Shown: positions 6,739-13,337, counted from the first letter of the stretch. The stretch: 13,337 nt of DNA from Treponema sp. (GCA_031283905.1 JAITAW010000126.1:1-13337), one strand, 5' to 3'. Notes: generated by a model from the letters alone, not told the origin. Numbers and translations are program-made.

Positions 6739-8139
6739 CTACTCGTCCCGCAGCACTTCGGCGGGTCTGGTGCGGGCGGCGCGGCGGGACGCGAACCATG
6801 CAGCTATCAACGCCGACAGGAAGCCGAACAAGAATATCAAGACCACTTCATGGGGAATAACCCGCGCGGGAATCTCTTTTATGTAAAATACGGCGGGAGA
6901 AAAGATGGCGAATTCTTCGACCCGCGATCTACCGAAAAGCCCGTAAATCAGATTCAGCAGACTGATAAAGGCGTTGACAACATGTTCCAGCGCCGTAAAA
7001 AATCCGCGTATGCGGGTTGCGAGAAACAGGCCGAGAGCAGTCCCCGCGCCCGCTCCGATGAGACCTATGACAAAGCCGTCCCACACAAATATGAGCCTCA
7101 CAGCCAATTCGTCCGCGCCCAGAGCGCGCAGCAGCCCGATTTCCTCGCGGCGTTCCAATACGGCTCTGCGCTGCGCCTGGAAAATATTAAGCCCCACCAC
7201 AATGAAGATAAGCCCCACAAGCAGGAACATGAGTAGCTTCTCCGAGCGCAAAGCGCTGAAAAACGCCTTGTTGTAGTCCCGCCACGAGGTTATGTTCACG
7301 ACCGCCGCGCCGTTGCCGCCGGATGCGCCGCCGGCGGCGTTTTTTACGGCGCTCAAATCGTTGATAAGCTGGAGTATGCGGGCGTCGTTCCAGCGGTTCT
7401 TCAGTTTAACGCCGAGCGTGAGGCTTGTTTCATCAAGGGCTGCCGCCGTATTGATGTTGACAAAGCCCCAGCCTATATCATATTCGTAGAAACCGGATCG
7501 GAAGATGCCCGTAACAGTAAACGTAGAATCATCATCAACATCAAACAAATCGGACAGGGACGCAAGCTCCACCGTATCTCCCACCCGTACATACAGCCTG
7601 CTTGCCAATTCCGCGCCCAGCACGAGCGATCGAGGCTCGGTGAGGTCAAAAGAACCGCGTTCTATGTCGAGTCTTTCCGCCATGCCCGCGTCCTGTTCCA
7701 GGATATTCGGAACAACCCCGCGTATGAGCGCGCTTTCCTGACCGGAGCGCTTCCCCCGGAGTATGGCGTACAGTTCACGAAATGGCGATGCGGAAACAAC
7801 GCCCGGAACGGTTCGTATTTGTTCCGCCACCATGTCCATGAGGGCGTTCTGTTCATCAGTTCCAATGAAGACGGGATCAGACGCATCCGCGTCAGCGGTC
7901 GCGTTGCCGTCCACAACCGCGGGTATCTCAGCCCTCACATGAAATGAAGATATTTCAATGATGCTTTCGATGAATCCAAGTTGAAACCCGTTCATCACCG
8001 CGATAATCACGGTAAGCGCGAGTACGCCCACACCTATACCCAATACCGCCAAAACCGGCGCGGGCGAAGCGCCGGGCGCGCCTTGTTTCCGGCGGCTGTT
8101 GTGCCGCGCCGCGACAAATGCCATCCAACCCAGCCTCAT
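6739..8139 (-). CDS. LolC/LolE-type lipoprotein-releasing ABC transporter permease
   Basis: This family forms the membrane part of the LolCDE machine, which uses ATP from LolD to pull lipoproteins from the inner membrane. Related FtsX/MacB-type permeases do other envelope work. The 466 residues show the typical layout: a short cytoplasmic start (FVAARHNSRRK), TM1 about 27-49 (ending VIIAVMNGFQLGF), a large periplasmic domain about 50-300, then TM2 about 302-322, TM3 about 352-376 and TM4 about 430-450. The FtsX-family loop RREEIGLLRALGA (330-342) and the final RRAARTRPAEVLRDE are clear. The start at 8139 is chosen over an in-frame 8187 because GAGGGGAAGG sits just before it and its ATG overlaps the previous gene's TGA (ATGA), which implies translational coupling. 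No LolD-like ATPase gene is in the window, so its partner must be encoded elsewhere. LolC versus LolE cannot be decided. Confidence 0.88.
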   Translation of the reverse strand: MRLGWMAFVAARHNSRRKQGAPGASPAPVLAVLGIGVGVLALTVIIAVMNGFQLGFIESIIEISSFHVRAEIPAVVDGNATADADASDPVFIGTDEQNALMDMVAEQIRTVPGVVSASPFRELYAILRGKRSGQESALIRGVVPNILEQDAGMAERLDIERGSFDLTEPRSLVLGAELASRLYVRVGDTVELASLSDLFDVDDDSTFTVTGIFRSGFYEYDIGWGFVNINTAAALDETSLTLGVKLKNRWNDARILQLINDLSAVKNAAGGASGGNGAAVVNITSWRDYNKAFFSALRSEKLLMFLLVGLIFIVVGLNIFQAQRRAVLERREEIGLLRALGADELAVRLIFVWDGFVIGLIGAGAGTALGLFLATRIRGFFTALEHVVNAFISLLNLIYGLFGRSRVEEFAIFSPAVFYIKEIPARVIPHEVVLIFLFGFLSALIAAWFASRRAARTRPAEVLRDE

Positions 8140-9467
8140 TGCCTTCCCCTCACCCGCTCTTCCTTTATTTTCTGTCCGTCTTCCCACACTATCCGCAATA
8201 CGACTTTTCCATCCATATGCACCTCTTCTATCTCTTGTCTGCCTTCAGTCCGTACGGTGCGCTCCAACACGCCGTTCACGTAATTACGCTCCATTACACG
8301 GTCGTCTTTTGAGTCGTACTCATACTCGGTCAACCGCCTTTCAAGAACATCGCCTTCACCGTTAAATGACCGCCACTCCACCGAAGCGAGCCGGTCCCGC
8401 GTCCAGTTATTTTTCACCTCACTGATCAGCGTTCCGGCCTCATCATAGCGGCTTTCCGCCAGCGTCCGCCCCTTGTCATCGATTGTATACGTAACCTCTG
8501 AAACAGAATCGCCGCTCAACGGTTCATTCAAAAAGTTCGAATTATGCGCCGCGCCGGGACGAACAAAATTCCTGTCGAATTCAGGACGCGGTTTAAGCTG
8601 GGGAAATGAAATTGTCAATGCCTGCTGAGCGCCGGCGTGTATGATCCGTTTCACTCCCCTAATCGAGTAGGAACGGGAATAATAGTAGTAATCCGTCCAA
8701 AACGATGTTTCCCGCCACTCTTTTTGCGGCTCAGCCGGCGCCGCCGCCGCCGCTTCACCCTCGGCATCTTCGGTTCCGGTTCCGGCGGTTTCACCGCTTT
8801 CCGTCCGCGCGTCAGTATGCTGACCGGAACCATCGCCGCCGTCCGCGTCATCCTCGCCGTCATCCACGGCGGGTTCCGGCTCTATCGTAAAAAACGTCTC
8901 CACCCTGGTCTCGCTTCTCACAAGAAGGCTTTTTTCATAAAAAAACACGGTTGCGCTTCGCTCCTCTTCGGAAAACTGCCGCTCTTCCATAAGGAAGTGG
9001 CTTTCGTTGTACTGTTCGATACATACGAGCGTAGATTTGCCGTCTTTTACGTCCGCGACAGCCGTGAGCCTGCTCATTCCCTTGTCATCGCGGAAAACCC
9101 ATTGCTGCCGCTTGGGTTTACCCTTTTCATAAAGGGTGCGGGAATCCACTATATATGAAGACTTATAATAGACAACCACGTCCGGCGGCAGCAGCGTCCA
9201 TGAAATGATCGCCATGCCGAGGCAGTAGTCATTGCGCAAGGCGACAATACGCGAGGGCGCGGGGGACAGCGCCAATCCAGCCGCGTTGGAAATGTACCAC
9301 GCCGTTTCCTGCGCGGGGAGCGGCGGCGCTATAAGAAACACAAGAAACACACGCCAGCGGACGGCCCTCAGGCGGAAACCGGAAACCGGAATAACCGCCC
9401 CCGCCCGCCGCGCCGCGGCTTGCGCGTGAGACGGCGCGTTACGCGATTCCAACAAATTCTTCCGCAT
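8136..9467 (-). CDS. Exported hypothetical protein with acidic linker
   Basis: I do not recognise a named family. From ATG 9467 the product is 443 residues. A hydrophobic stretch VFLVFLIAPPLPA (about 40-52), followed by QETAWY, looks like a signal peptide; the 39 residues before it are Arg/Ala-rich and unusually long. A GTG at 9350 just before the hydrophobic core is an alternative start but lacks a good ribosome site. The middle holds an acidic, Gly/Ala-rich low-complexity linker (about 200-250: VDDGEDDADGGDG, then EGEAAAAAPAEP). After the linker, charged beta-strand-like repeats follow, such as TYTIDDKGRTLAESRYDEAG and YEYDSKDDRVMERNYVNGV, reminiscent of YD- or MORN-like repeat proteins. 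The start overlaps the end of ftsY by 29 nt and the stop overlaps the permease start, so it belongs to the same unit. I infer a periplasmic or outer-envelope protein, perhaps working with the permease. Confidence 0.78.
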   Translation of the reverse strand: MRKNLLESRNAPSHAQAAARRAGAVIPVSGFRLRAVRWRVFLVFLIAPPLPAQETAWYISNAAGLALSPAPSRIVALRNDYCLGMAIISWTLLPPDVVVYYKSSYIVDSRTLYEKGKPKRQQWVFRDDKGMSRLTAVADVKDGKSTLVCIEQYNESHFLMEERQFSEEERSATVFFYEKSLLVRSETRVETFFTIEPEPAVDDGEDDADGGDGSGQHTDARTESGETAGTGTEDAEGEAAAAAPAEPQKEWRETSFWTDYYYYSRSYSIRGVKRIIHAGAQQALTISFPQLKPRPEFDRNFVRPGAAHNSNFLNEPLSGDSVSEVTYTIDDKGRTLAESRYDEAGTLISEVKNNWTRDRLASVEWRSFNGEGDVLERRLTEYEYDSKDDRVMERNYVNGVLERTVRTEGRQEIEEVHMDGKVVLRIVWEDGQKIKEERVRGRQ

Positions 9468-10338
9468 AGCTCGTTGCGTCAAAAGGCGCTATATCCTCGT
9501 ATTTTTCACCGCTACACACAAAAAGAACAGGCAGCCTCAAATCAGCGGCAAGGGAAAAAACCACGCCGCCTTTGGCGCTTGAGTCACATTTGGTGAGGAT
9601 CGCCCCGTTCACGGCGACCGCTTCCTTAAACGCTTCCGCCTGGGCAAGGGCGTTCCGTCCGGTAGTGGCGTCAAGCACAAGCCACTTGAGGTAGTTCGCG
9701 CCCGCTGATTTCGATTCCACAACGCGGTCAATCTTTTTAAGCTCCTCGACAAGCGCCAGTTTGGTGTGCATTCTGCCCGCGGTATCGGCAATGATGATCC
9801 CTTTGCCCGCGGACGCCTCTATCGCGTCGTAAATAACCGCGGCCGGATTTCCCCCGCGCTGGTGAGCCACCACCCGCAATCCAAGCCGTTCGCCGTGTAT
9901 CTTGAGTTGCTCCACGGCGGCGGCTCTGAACGTATCGGCGGCGGCGAGTATTGGTTTACGCGCCCCGTCCGCCGCGCCGCGCGCCGCGTAACGCGCCCCG
10001 AGCTTTGCGGCCGTCGAGGTCTTTCCCACTCCGTTTACACCCAGCAGCAGAATAATGGTAAGCGTATCGCCGGGAAAATCTTCCACGGAGGCGTGGTCCC
10101 GCGCGGAACCGGCGGCCAGCATCTCCTTCAGCAGAGCCGCGAGCCGGAAACGTACCGCATCGCTTTCGGTGATTTTCTCTTTTCTGCACGCCTCCCGCAA
10201 CCGCTCCGTGATTTTGTACGCGTTGTTGGCGCCAAAATCCCCCTCAACCAGCAGATCGCAGAGATCGTCAAACAGTTCTTCGGAAACCGCTTTTCTTAAC
10301 CCGAAGAAGTTTTTTAACGCACTGGTAAATGACCCCAT
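9439..10338 (-). CDS. ftsY: Signal recognition particle receptor FtsY
   Basis: FtsY is the membrane-associated SRP-family GTPase that receives Ffh-ribosome complexes for cotranslational insertion of membrane proteins. The 299-residue protein has a short helical N domain (about 1-85), without the long acidic A domain of E. coli, as in many bacteria. The G domain follows with P-loop GVNGVGKT (100-107), DTFRAAAVEQL (135-145), DTAGR (185-189), TKCD (249-252, where most family members have TKLD) and GEKYEDIAPF (277-286). GGNPAAV (162-168) and ALVEELKKI are further family signatures. ATG at 10338 has a G-run (GGGGGG, 5-nt spacer) as ribosome site. The gene lies just downstream of a strong terminator and upstream of two overlapping envelope genes, which it probably leads in one operon. 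Confidence 0.96.
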   Translation of the reverse strand: MGSFTSALKNFFGLRKAVSEELFDDLCDLLVEGDFGANNAYKITERLREACRKEKITESDAVRFRLAALLKEMLAAGSARDHASVEDFPGDTLTIILLLGVNGVGKTSTAAKLGARYAARGAADGARKPILAAADTFRAAAVEQLKIHGERLGLRVVAHQRGGNPAAVIYDAIEASAGKGIIIADTAGRMHTKLALVEELKKIDRVVESKSAGANYLKWLVLDATTGRNALAQAEAFKEAVAVNGAILTKCDSSAKGGVVFSLAADLRLPVLFVCSGEKYEDIAPFDATSYAEEFVGIA

Positions 10339-10355
10339 TCATGCCCCCCAATCTT

Positions 10356-10395
10356 AAAAAAGCCGGTTCCAAAACAACCCGCTTTGGAACCGGCT
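10356..10395 (-). terminator. Rho-independent terminator of the transglutaminase-like gene
   Basis: On the minus strand AGCCGGTTCCAAA (10395-10383) and TTTGGAACCGGCT (10373-10361) form a perfect 13-bp stem with a 9-nt loop. It runs into six T in all (10361-10356). It ends the upstream minus-strand gene (stop at 10478) and lies only 17 nt before the ftsY ATG. Confidence 0.88.
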
Positions 10396-10396
10396 C

Positions 10397-10426
10397 ACTA
10401 TACCATACCACGCGAGGCATACGCAA
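10397..10426 (-). promoter_or_regulatory. Candidate extended -10 promoter of ftsY, overlapping the terminator
   Basis: On the minus strand TGGTATAGT forms an extended -10 (TATAGT, 10402-10397, 5 of 6 matches). TTGCGT sits 18 nt upstream as a weak -35. The start point would fall about 10390, inside the first arm of the terminator stem, so the ftsY transcript would lack part of that arm and should not be terminated. Inferred from sequence only. Confidence 0.4.
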
Positions 10427-10477
10427 GCGCCCGGGAAAGTTCCGCCCGTTCCCTTCCACCGCGAGCGCCCGCCCGCC

Positions 10478-11611
10478 TTACTCAAAGGTAATCCCCAGCC
10501 ACTTATTCGAATCGCTCATGGATTGTCCAATCAAACCAATGTCAACACGCGCGGTAGTTTCCGCGACCAGCCAGTCCTTGCCGTCCAGAGAGAAACGCGC
10601 GCCTTCGCCGTCCGCGTCAACAATGCCCATAGCGTGGCTGTACTCGGCGGACACCATGATTCCGGCGGGGACGCCGGCTTGCTCCAGGATAACGGCCCAC
10701 AAGAGGGCGCGGCTGTCGCAATCCCCTCTGCCCTCAATGGCCGCGCTCACCAGATTGACAAAATCGCTCCCTTCAATATCCCGTTCGTACTGAAACCCCT
10801 GCACCCACGCAAGCGCCGCGCTCGCGAGACCGCGATTGCCCGGCGCCGGTACATTCCACAAACGCTCCAGTATAAACGCCGCGTTTTGGATACGCTCAAA
10901 TGAATCGCGGTAAATTGTCCGGTAAAAGCGCGCCCACGCCTCTTTCCAGAGCGGCGTTTGCGCGTACCGCCGCAACACCAAATCCTCGCGGTCAACCACG
11001 AATTGCGCGGCCTCCGCGTCATGCTCAAAAAACGCCGCTTCTCCAACGCCGCCCGCCAGCGCCGCGGTCTTTTGCTCCCCGCGCGGGAATGAATACACGG
11101 TAACGGGTCCCGGCGCGTGGAGGCTCCCCGCGTCCGGGGCTATGGAATCAAGGCAGGAAAGGTGCAGGGTGGTTAAATCGCCGCCCGCCGCGTCCCCGTA
11201 CGCAAGGACAAGCAGAAAAGGCGTTCCCGGCCCGCCTTTGCCCTCCAACTCAAGGCACAAACCAAACCCCTTGATAGCCGCGTTTCCAAGCGAAAAAGCA
11301 AGCTCCAGTATAACGGCTTTCCTGTTCCGGTATTCAAAAACATCCGTTTCGCCCGTATTGTTGAACTGTTTTTGAATAGCGGCCGCAAGGGCCTCCGCCG
11401 ATTGGTACGCGCCCGCCGGATACGCCCGTATACTTACCGTAGCGCCCGCCGGAGAAGCGAAAGAATACGTACTCTTCATATCTCCATCGGCAAGCTCATA
11501 TTCTTCCGGCAAATCGGTAAAAAAACCCCATGACGGAAAAGAAATCTGCATGGCGTGCGCCGCCACAGAAAAAACGAAAAAAAACAGAAAAAACCCATAG
11601 CTTCTGGACAT
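10478..11611 (-). CDS. Exported transglutaminase-like (papain-fold) protein
   Basis: The 377-residue product begins with a clear signal peptide (MSRSYGFFLFFFVFSVAAHA, cleaved about residue 20), so it acts outside the cytoplasm. The C-terminal third carries a transglutaminase-core pattern. Cys298 lies in GRGDCDSRALLWAVILEQAG, His326 in SAEYSHAMGIV, and an acidic residue, Glu351, in WLVAETT where family members usually have Asp (WxxxDPT). Bacterial relatives are mostly cysteine proteases or peptidases rather than cross-linking enzymes. The N-terminal two thirds (about 21-280) are beta-rich then helical and not recognised. ATG at 11611 follows GAGAGGG with a 4-nt spacer. The gene is followed by a strong terminator, so it is a single-gene unit. 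A -10-like TATACT (11691-11686) would give a 74-nt leader containing one copy of the 48-bp repeat. Substrate unknown. Confidence 0.8.
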   Translation of the reverse strand: MSRSYGFFLFFFVFSVAAHAMQISFPSWGFFTDLPEEYELADGDMKSTYSFASPAGATVSIRAYPAGAYQSAEALAAAIQKQFNNTGETDVFEYRNRKAVILELAFSLGNAAIKGFGLCLELEGKGGPGTPFLLVLAYGDAAGGDLTTLHLSCLDSIAPDAGSLHAPGPVTVYSFPRGEQKTAALAGGVGEAAFFEHDAEAAQFVVDREDLVLRRYAQTPLWKEAWARFYRTIYRDSFERIQNAAFILERLWNVPAPGNRGLASAALAWVQGFQYERDIEGSDFVNLVSAAIEGRGDCDSRALLWAVILEQAGVPAGIMVSAEYSHAMGIVDADGEGARFSLDGKDWLVAETTARVDIGLIGQSMSDSNKWLGITFE

Positions 11612-11626
11612 CGCGCCCTCTCTTTT

Positions 11627-11674
11627 ATTTTTTTACCTTGCTTCCGGCGTTGGCCCGAACATGCGTTCCGGCGG
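11627..11674. repeat. 48-bp direct repeat, copy 1
   Basis: This runs from ATTTTTTTACC to GCGTTCCGGCGG and matches copy 2 with three differences, exactly 90 bp apart. It lies in the 5' leader of the transglutaminase-like gene. Read on the minus strand it encodes RRNACSGQRRKQGKK without a start. It looks like a dispersed intergenic repeat; this can be tested by searching the genome. Confidence 0.8.
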
Positions 11675-11716
11675 CGGTTGTCCATAGTATACCCTAAAAA
11701 GAGAGAAAAGGCTATC

Positions 11717-11764
11717 ATTTTTTTACCGTGCTTCCGGCATTGGCCCGGACATGCGTTCCGGCGG
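11717..11764. repeat. 48-bp direct repeat, copy 2
   Basis: This is the second copy of the repeat at 11627, differing at three bases (T/G, G/A, A/G). Between the copies lies a 42-bp stretch with a -10-like TATACT on the minus strand. The core GCTTCCGGCATTGGCCCGG contains partly self-complementary CCGG blocks. Confidence 0.8.
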
Positions 11765-11791
11765 GTATTCGCCCGTATCACCGTCAGTGAT

Positions 11792-12357
11792 ATGAACGCG
11801 GGTGCGGGCAGGAATTCGGGCGGCGGGATAGATCCCTCATTTGGTATCGGAAACATCACGTGCGGTTCCGTATCGGACGGCGCGTTGCAATGCGATGGGT
11901 GGTACAAATCTCCCTCGATAAGCCACGACAGCATAACTAAAGCGCATATCTCCTTTACCAGCGCCTCCTGCGCATTCATACCTATACAATATGAAGTATC
12001 TTCGGAAACAAATATGACTACGCCTTTGTCAGCCAACCGGACAACGTTTCCACTGCGTACCAGAGCGGGTATTATAGCAACAGCCTCATATCCGGTACGA
12101 ATGCGGTAACGGTAACTATACCGGTATCAAGTTCGGATAGTCATTTTACCGGCATTGGGTATCGAAAGGACGACATGGCCAGATCCTGCTCCGATTGCGC
12201 GTGGTTTATGGTTATCCAATGGCGGGACCTAATAACGCCAATGCGGGCGGCGTTTAGCGCCGCCCCGTTCGTTTCGGGGCATATGCCCGCCGTGTACAGT
12301 GATGCTGATGTGGGCTACAGCGCGGTCAACGCATCGCTGTGCCATCCGGTACTATAA
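11792..12357 (+). pseudogene. Frameshifted fragment of a predicted beta-rich domain protein
   Basis: Two plus-strand frames join into one sensible protein. Frame A runs from ATG 11792 (MNAGAGRNSGGGIDPSFG) through CDGWYKSPSISHDSITKAHISF and IPIQYEVSSETN. At about 12015 it passes into frame B, YDYAFVSQPDNVSTAYQSGYYS, SGTNAVTVTIPVSSSDSHF, IGYRKD and CAWFMVIQ, ending at TAA 12355-12357. One missing T (ACA AAT TAT GAC expected) restores a single frame. The aromatic, Ser/Thr-rich text resembles, from memory, a predicted beta-sandwich domain at the ends of some treponemal surface proteins; I cannot name it. The beginning has no ribosome site and starts 27 bp after repeat copy 2, so the 5' part is probably lost too. 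The part after about 12215 (WRDLITPMRAAF...) no longer looks like the domain. Confidence 0.55.
12245..12280. repeat. Two overlapping, mutually exclusive hairpins
   Basis: GGGCGGCG (12245-12252) pairs with CGCCGCCC (12258-12265) around TTTAG. GCCCCG (12262-12267) pairs with CGGGGC (12275-12280) around TTCGTTT. The shared bases 12262-12265 mean only one can form at a time. They lie in the degraded 3' part of the frameshifted fragment. Confidence 0.45.
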
Positions 12358-12710
12358 CGCTCATACTTCAAGGACGTAGCTCTTCATGTTCCGGCTCTTA
12401 CCGGATACATAGCGGTTCTTTGGGGTTCCGCCGCTTTTTTCGGGGCGCGGGGCTATCGTCAGACACGGACCAACGCCGAATACATCGAAACAAACCCGCT
12501 ATGATCGCTTTGAGCCGGACGGGTTACGCGCGTATTCGGGGAAAACGGGGTAATCACGGCGTTTGTGAGCGGTAGGTCATCAACATCTTGAAAGGTGAGG
12601 GACGGGATAAAACGACGGGCTGGCGCGGGCAACCGGGATGCGACTTTCATTCCGTATGTACGAAAGACCGCCCGGAACACGGGAAAAAAGGTGCCGCAAG
12701 GATAAAAATT
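12358..12710. other. Non-coding or fully decayed stretch before argJ
   Basis: I see no gene that I can support here. There is a bulged inverted repeat at 12386-12410 (ATGTTCCGG against CCGGATACAT). A 5-bp terminator-like stem on the plus strand (AGCGG 12411-12415 with CCGCT 12431-12435) is followed by T at 12435-12440. The frame of the broken gene upstream stays open after its stop (RSYFKDVALHVPALTGYIAV...) to about 12489, possibly more remnant. Confidence 0.4.
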
Positions 12711-12714
12711 TCCC

Positions 12715-12743
12715 TATACAAACTTTTCGTGATACTGTATCAT
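12715..12743 (+). promoter_or_regulatory. Candidate argJ promoter with palindromic operator, leaderless
   Basis: TATACA (12715-12720, 4 of 6 matches to the -35) is followed after 17 nt by TATCAT (12738-12743, 5 of 6 matches to the -10). Then exactly 7 nt (TCTCGTT) precede the ATG. A perfect 13-bp palindrome, TGATAC-T-GTATCA (12730-12742), overlaps the -10 and could bind a repressor; it does not resemble the known ArgR box. No Shine-Dalgarno is present. Confidence 0.45.
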
Positions 12744-12750
12744 TCTCGTT

Positions 12751-13337
12751 ATGAAAGAATTACATTCAGGCGTATGCGCGCCAAAAGGCTTCCGCGCCGG
12801 AGGCATTTGGTGCGGTATAAGAGCCGATTCCCGCAAGCGGGATTTAGCCCTTATTTATTCGGAACGGACCTGCGTTCCCGCCGCCATGTTCACCACCAAT
12901 GCGGTGAAAGGCGCAAGCCTCCTCGTAACGCGGGACCATGTGTCCTCAGGACACCTCCATGCAATCATAGCAAATTCGGGCAACGCCAACGCGTGTACCG
13001 GCAACGCCGGCGTCAAGGCGGCGCAACGGATGGCGGCTTTAGCCGCCGAGGAGTTCGCCATTCCTGTTAAAAGCATCGCCGTGGCTTCCACAGGCGTTAT
13101 CGGCGTGCCATTGCCCATAGGGGCTATTGAGGCGGAGATTTCAAGCCTCGCGGACTCGCTGCGTGGCGACGTTGCCGGACACAACGCGGCTCTTGAAGCC
13201 ATCATGACAACCGACACGCGCAAGAAAGACGGCGCGGTTGAGATTGAGCTTTCCGGCGTACCCGCGCGGATCGGCGCTATGGCAAAAGGTTCCGGTATGA
13301 TCCATCCGAATATGGCGACCATGCTGTGTTTCATCAC
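12751..13337 (+). CDS. argJ: ArgJ, glutamate N-acetyltransferase (5' part, cut by window edge)
   Basis: ArgJ moves the acetyl group from N-acetylornithine to glutamate, making ornithine and closing the acetyl cycle of arginine synthesis; some versions also use acetyl-CoA. The first 195 residues are in the window out of a usual 390-410. Family text is clear: GVCAPKGFRAGGIWCGI, DLALIYSE, AAMFTTNAVKGAS, AIIANSGNANACTGNAG, VASTGVIGVPLPIGAIE, AIMTTDTRKKDGAVEIE and AKGSGMIHPNMATML. Thr190 of ATML (13318-13320) is the conserved nucleophile where the precursor cuts itself into alpha and beta chains. ATG at 12751 is the only sensible start, because homology begins within about six residues, yet no ribosome site precedes it. 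It stands alone on the plus strand, divergent from the minus-strand block. Whether other arg genes follow is not visible. Confidence 0.95.
   Translation, partial: MKELHSGVCAPKGFRAGGIWCGIRADSRKRDLALIYSERTCVPAAMFTTNAVKGASLLVTRDHVSSGHLHAIIANSGNANACTGNAGVKAAQRMAALAAEEFAIPVKSIAVASTGVIGVPLPIGAIEAEISSLADSLRGDVAGHNAALEAIMTTDTRKKDGAVEIELSGVPARIGAMAKGSGMIHPNMATMLCFI

Noticed and set aside
8140..8187. Longer permease start at 8187
   Set aside because: It would overlap the preceding gene by about 50 nt, whereas the ATGA overlap at 8139 has a good ribosome site.
11476..12036. Long minus-strand open frame upstream of and overlapping the transglutaminase-like gene start
   Set aside because: It overlaps the start of a gene with a clear signal peptide, contains the translated 48-bp repeats, and lies antisense to a plus-strand text that joins sensibly across one frameshift.
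12588..13070. Plus-strand open frame overlapping argJ
   Set aside because: It is out of frame with the unmistakable ArgJ translation from 12751 and is rich in Arg, Pro and His as expected of a shadow frame.
12855..13337. Minus-strand open frame opposite argJ
   Set aside because: It is antisense to a confidently identified gene and shows no motif of its own.
1..13337. CRISPR array, tRNA, rRNA or complete insertion sequence
   Set aside because: I saw no evenly spaced repeat series, no cloverleaf or TTCRANNC-type tRNA signature, no rRNA text and no transposase motif.

Overview
The window looks like the chromosome of a Treponema-like spirochete, probably a gut (termite-type) treponeme. This is inference: the evidence is gene content (FtsY, UvrC, a LolC/E-type permease, a CNNM/CBS membrane protein, ArgJ, an exported transglutaminase-like protein) plus resemblance of two broken genes to families I remember from termite-gut treponemes. 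No database search was possible, and no rRNA, tRNA or other species marker is present.

Layout. (1) 1-303: the 3' part of an A+T-rich very-short-patch-repair endonuclease gene (vsr), cut by the window edge. (2) 317-3076, plus strand: a patchwork of broken genes. A G+C-rich conserved hypothetical gene lacks its beginning. It runs directly into a long unrecognised gene that is interrupted by an in-frame TGA (1581-1583) and a frameshift (about 2444-2453). (3) 3077-3354: intergenic, with small inverted repeats. (4) 3355-11611, all minus strand: a compact, intact block. In transcription order it holds an exported transglutaminase-like protein, a strong terminator, ftsY, an exported hypothetical protein, a LolC/E-type permease, uvrC and a CNNM/CBS transporter. 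ftsY, the hypothetical gene and the permease gene overlap end to start (29 nt, then ATGA), so they look like one translationally coupled unit joining membrane targeting to envelope or lipoprotein handling. uvrC has its own candidate promoter. The CNNM gene follows uvrC after 18 nt, with a hairpin spanning the uvrC stop. (5) 11612-12750: a poorly coding stretch with two 48-bp direct repeats, a frameshifted fragment of a predicted beta-rich domain protein on the plus strand, and several hairpins. (6) 12751-end: the first half of argJ (arginine biosynthesis) on the plus strand, cut by the window edge just after its self-cleavage threonine.

The most notable signals are regulatory. Candidate promoters for uvrC and argJ both place the -10 box exactly 7 nt before the ATG with no Shine-Dalgarno, which suggests leaderless mRNAs. 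The ftsY promoter candidate is interleaved with the terminator of the gene upstream. The uvrC stop codon is exactly the three-base loop of a G+C-rich hairpin that partly covers the next gene's Shine-Dalgarno. I see no CRISPR array, complete insertion sequence, toxin-antitoxin pair or recognisable new defence system. The left end is better described as decaying accessory DNA.
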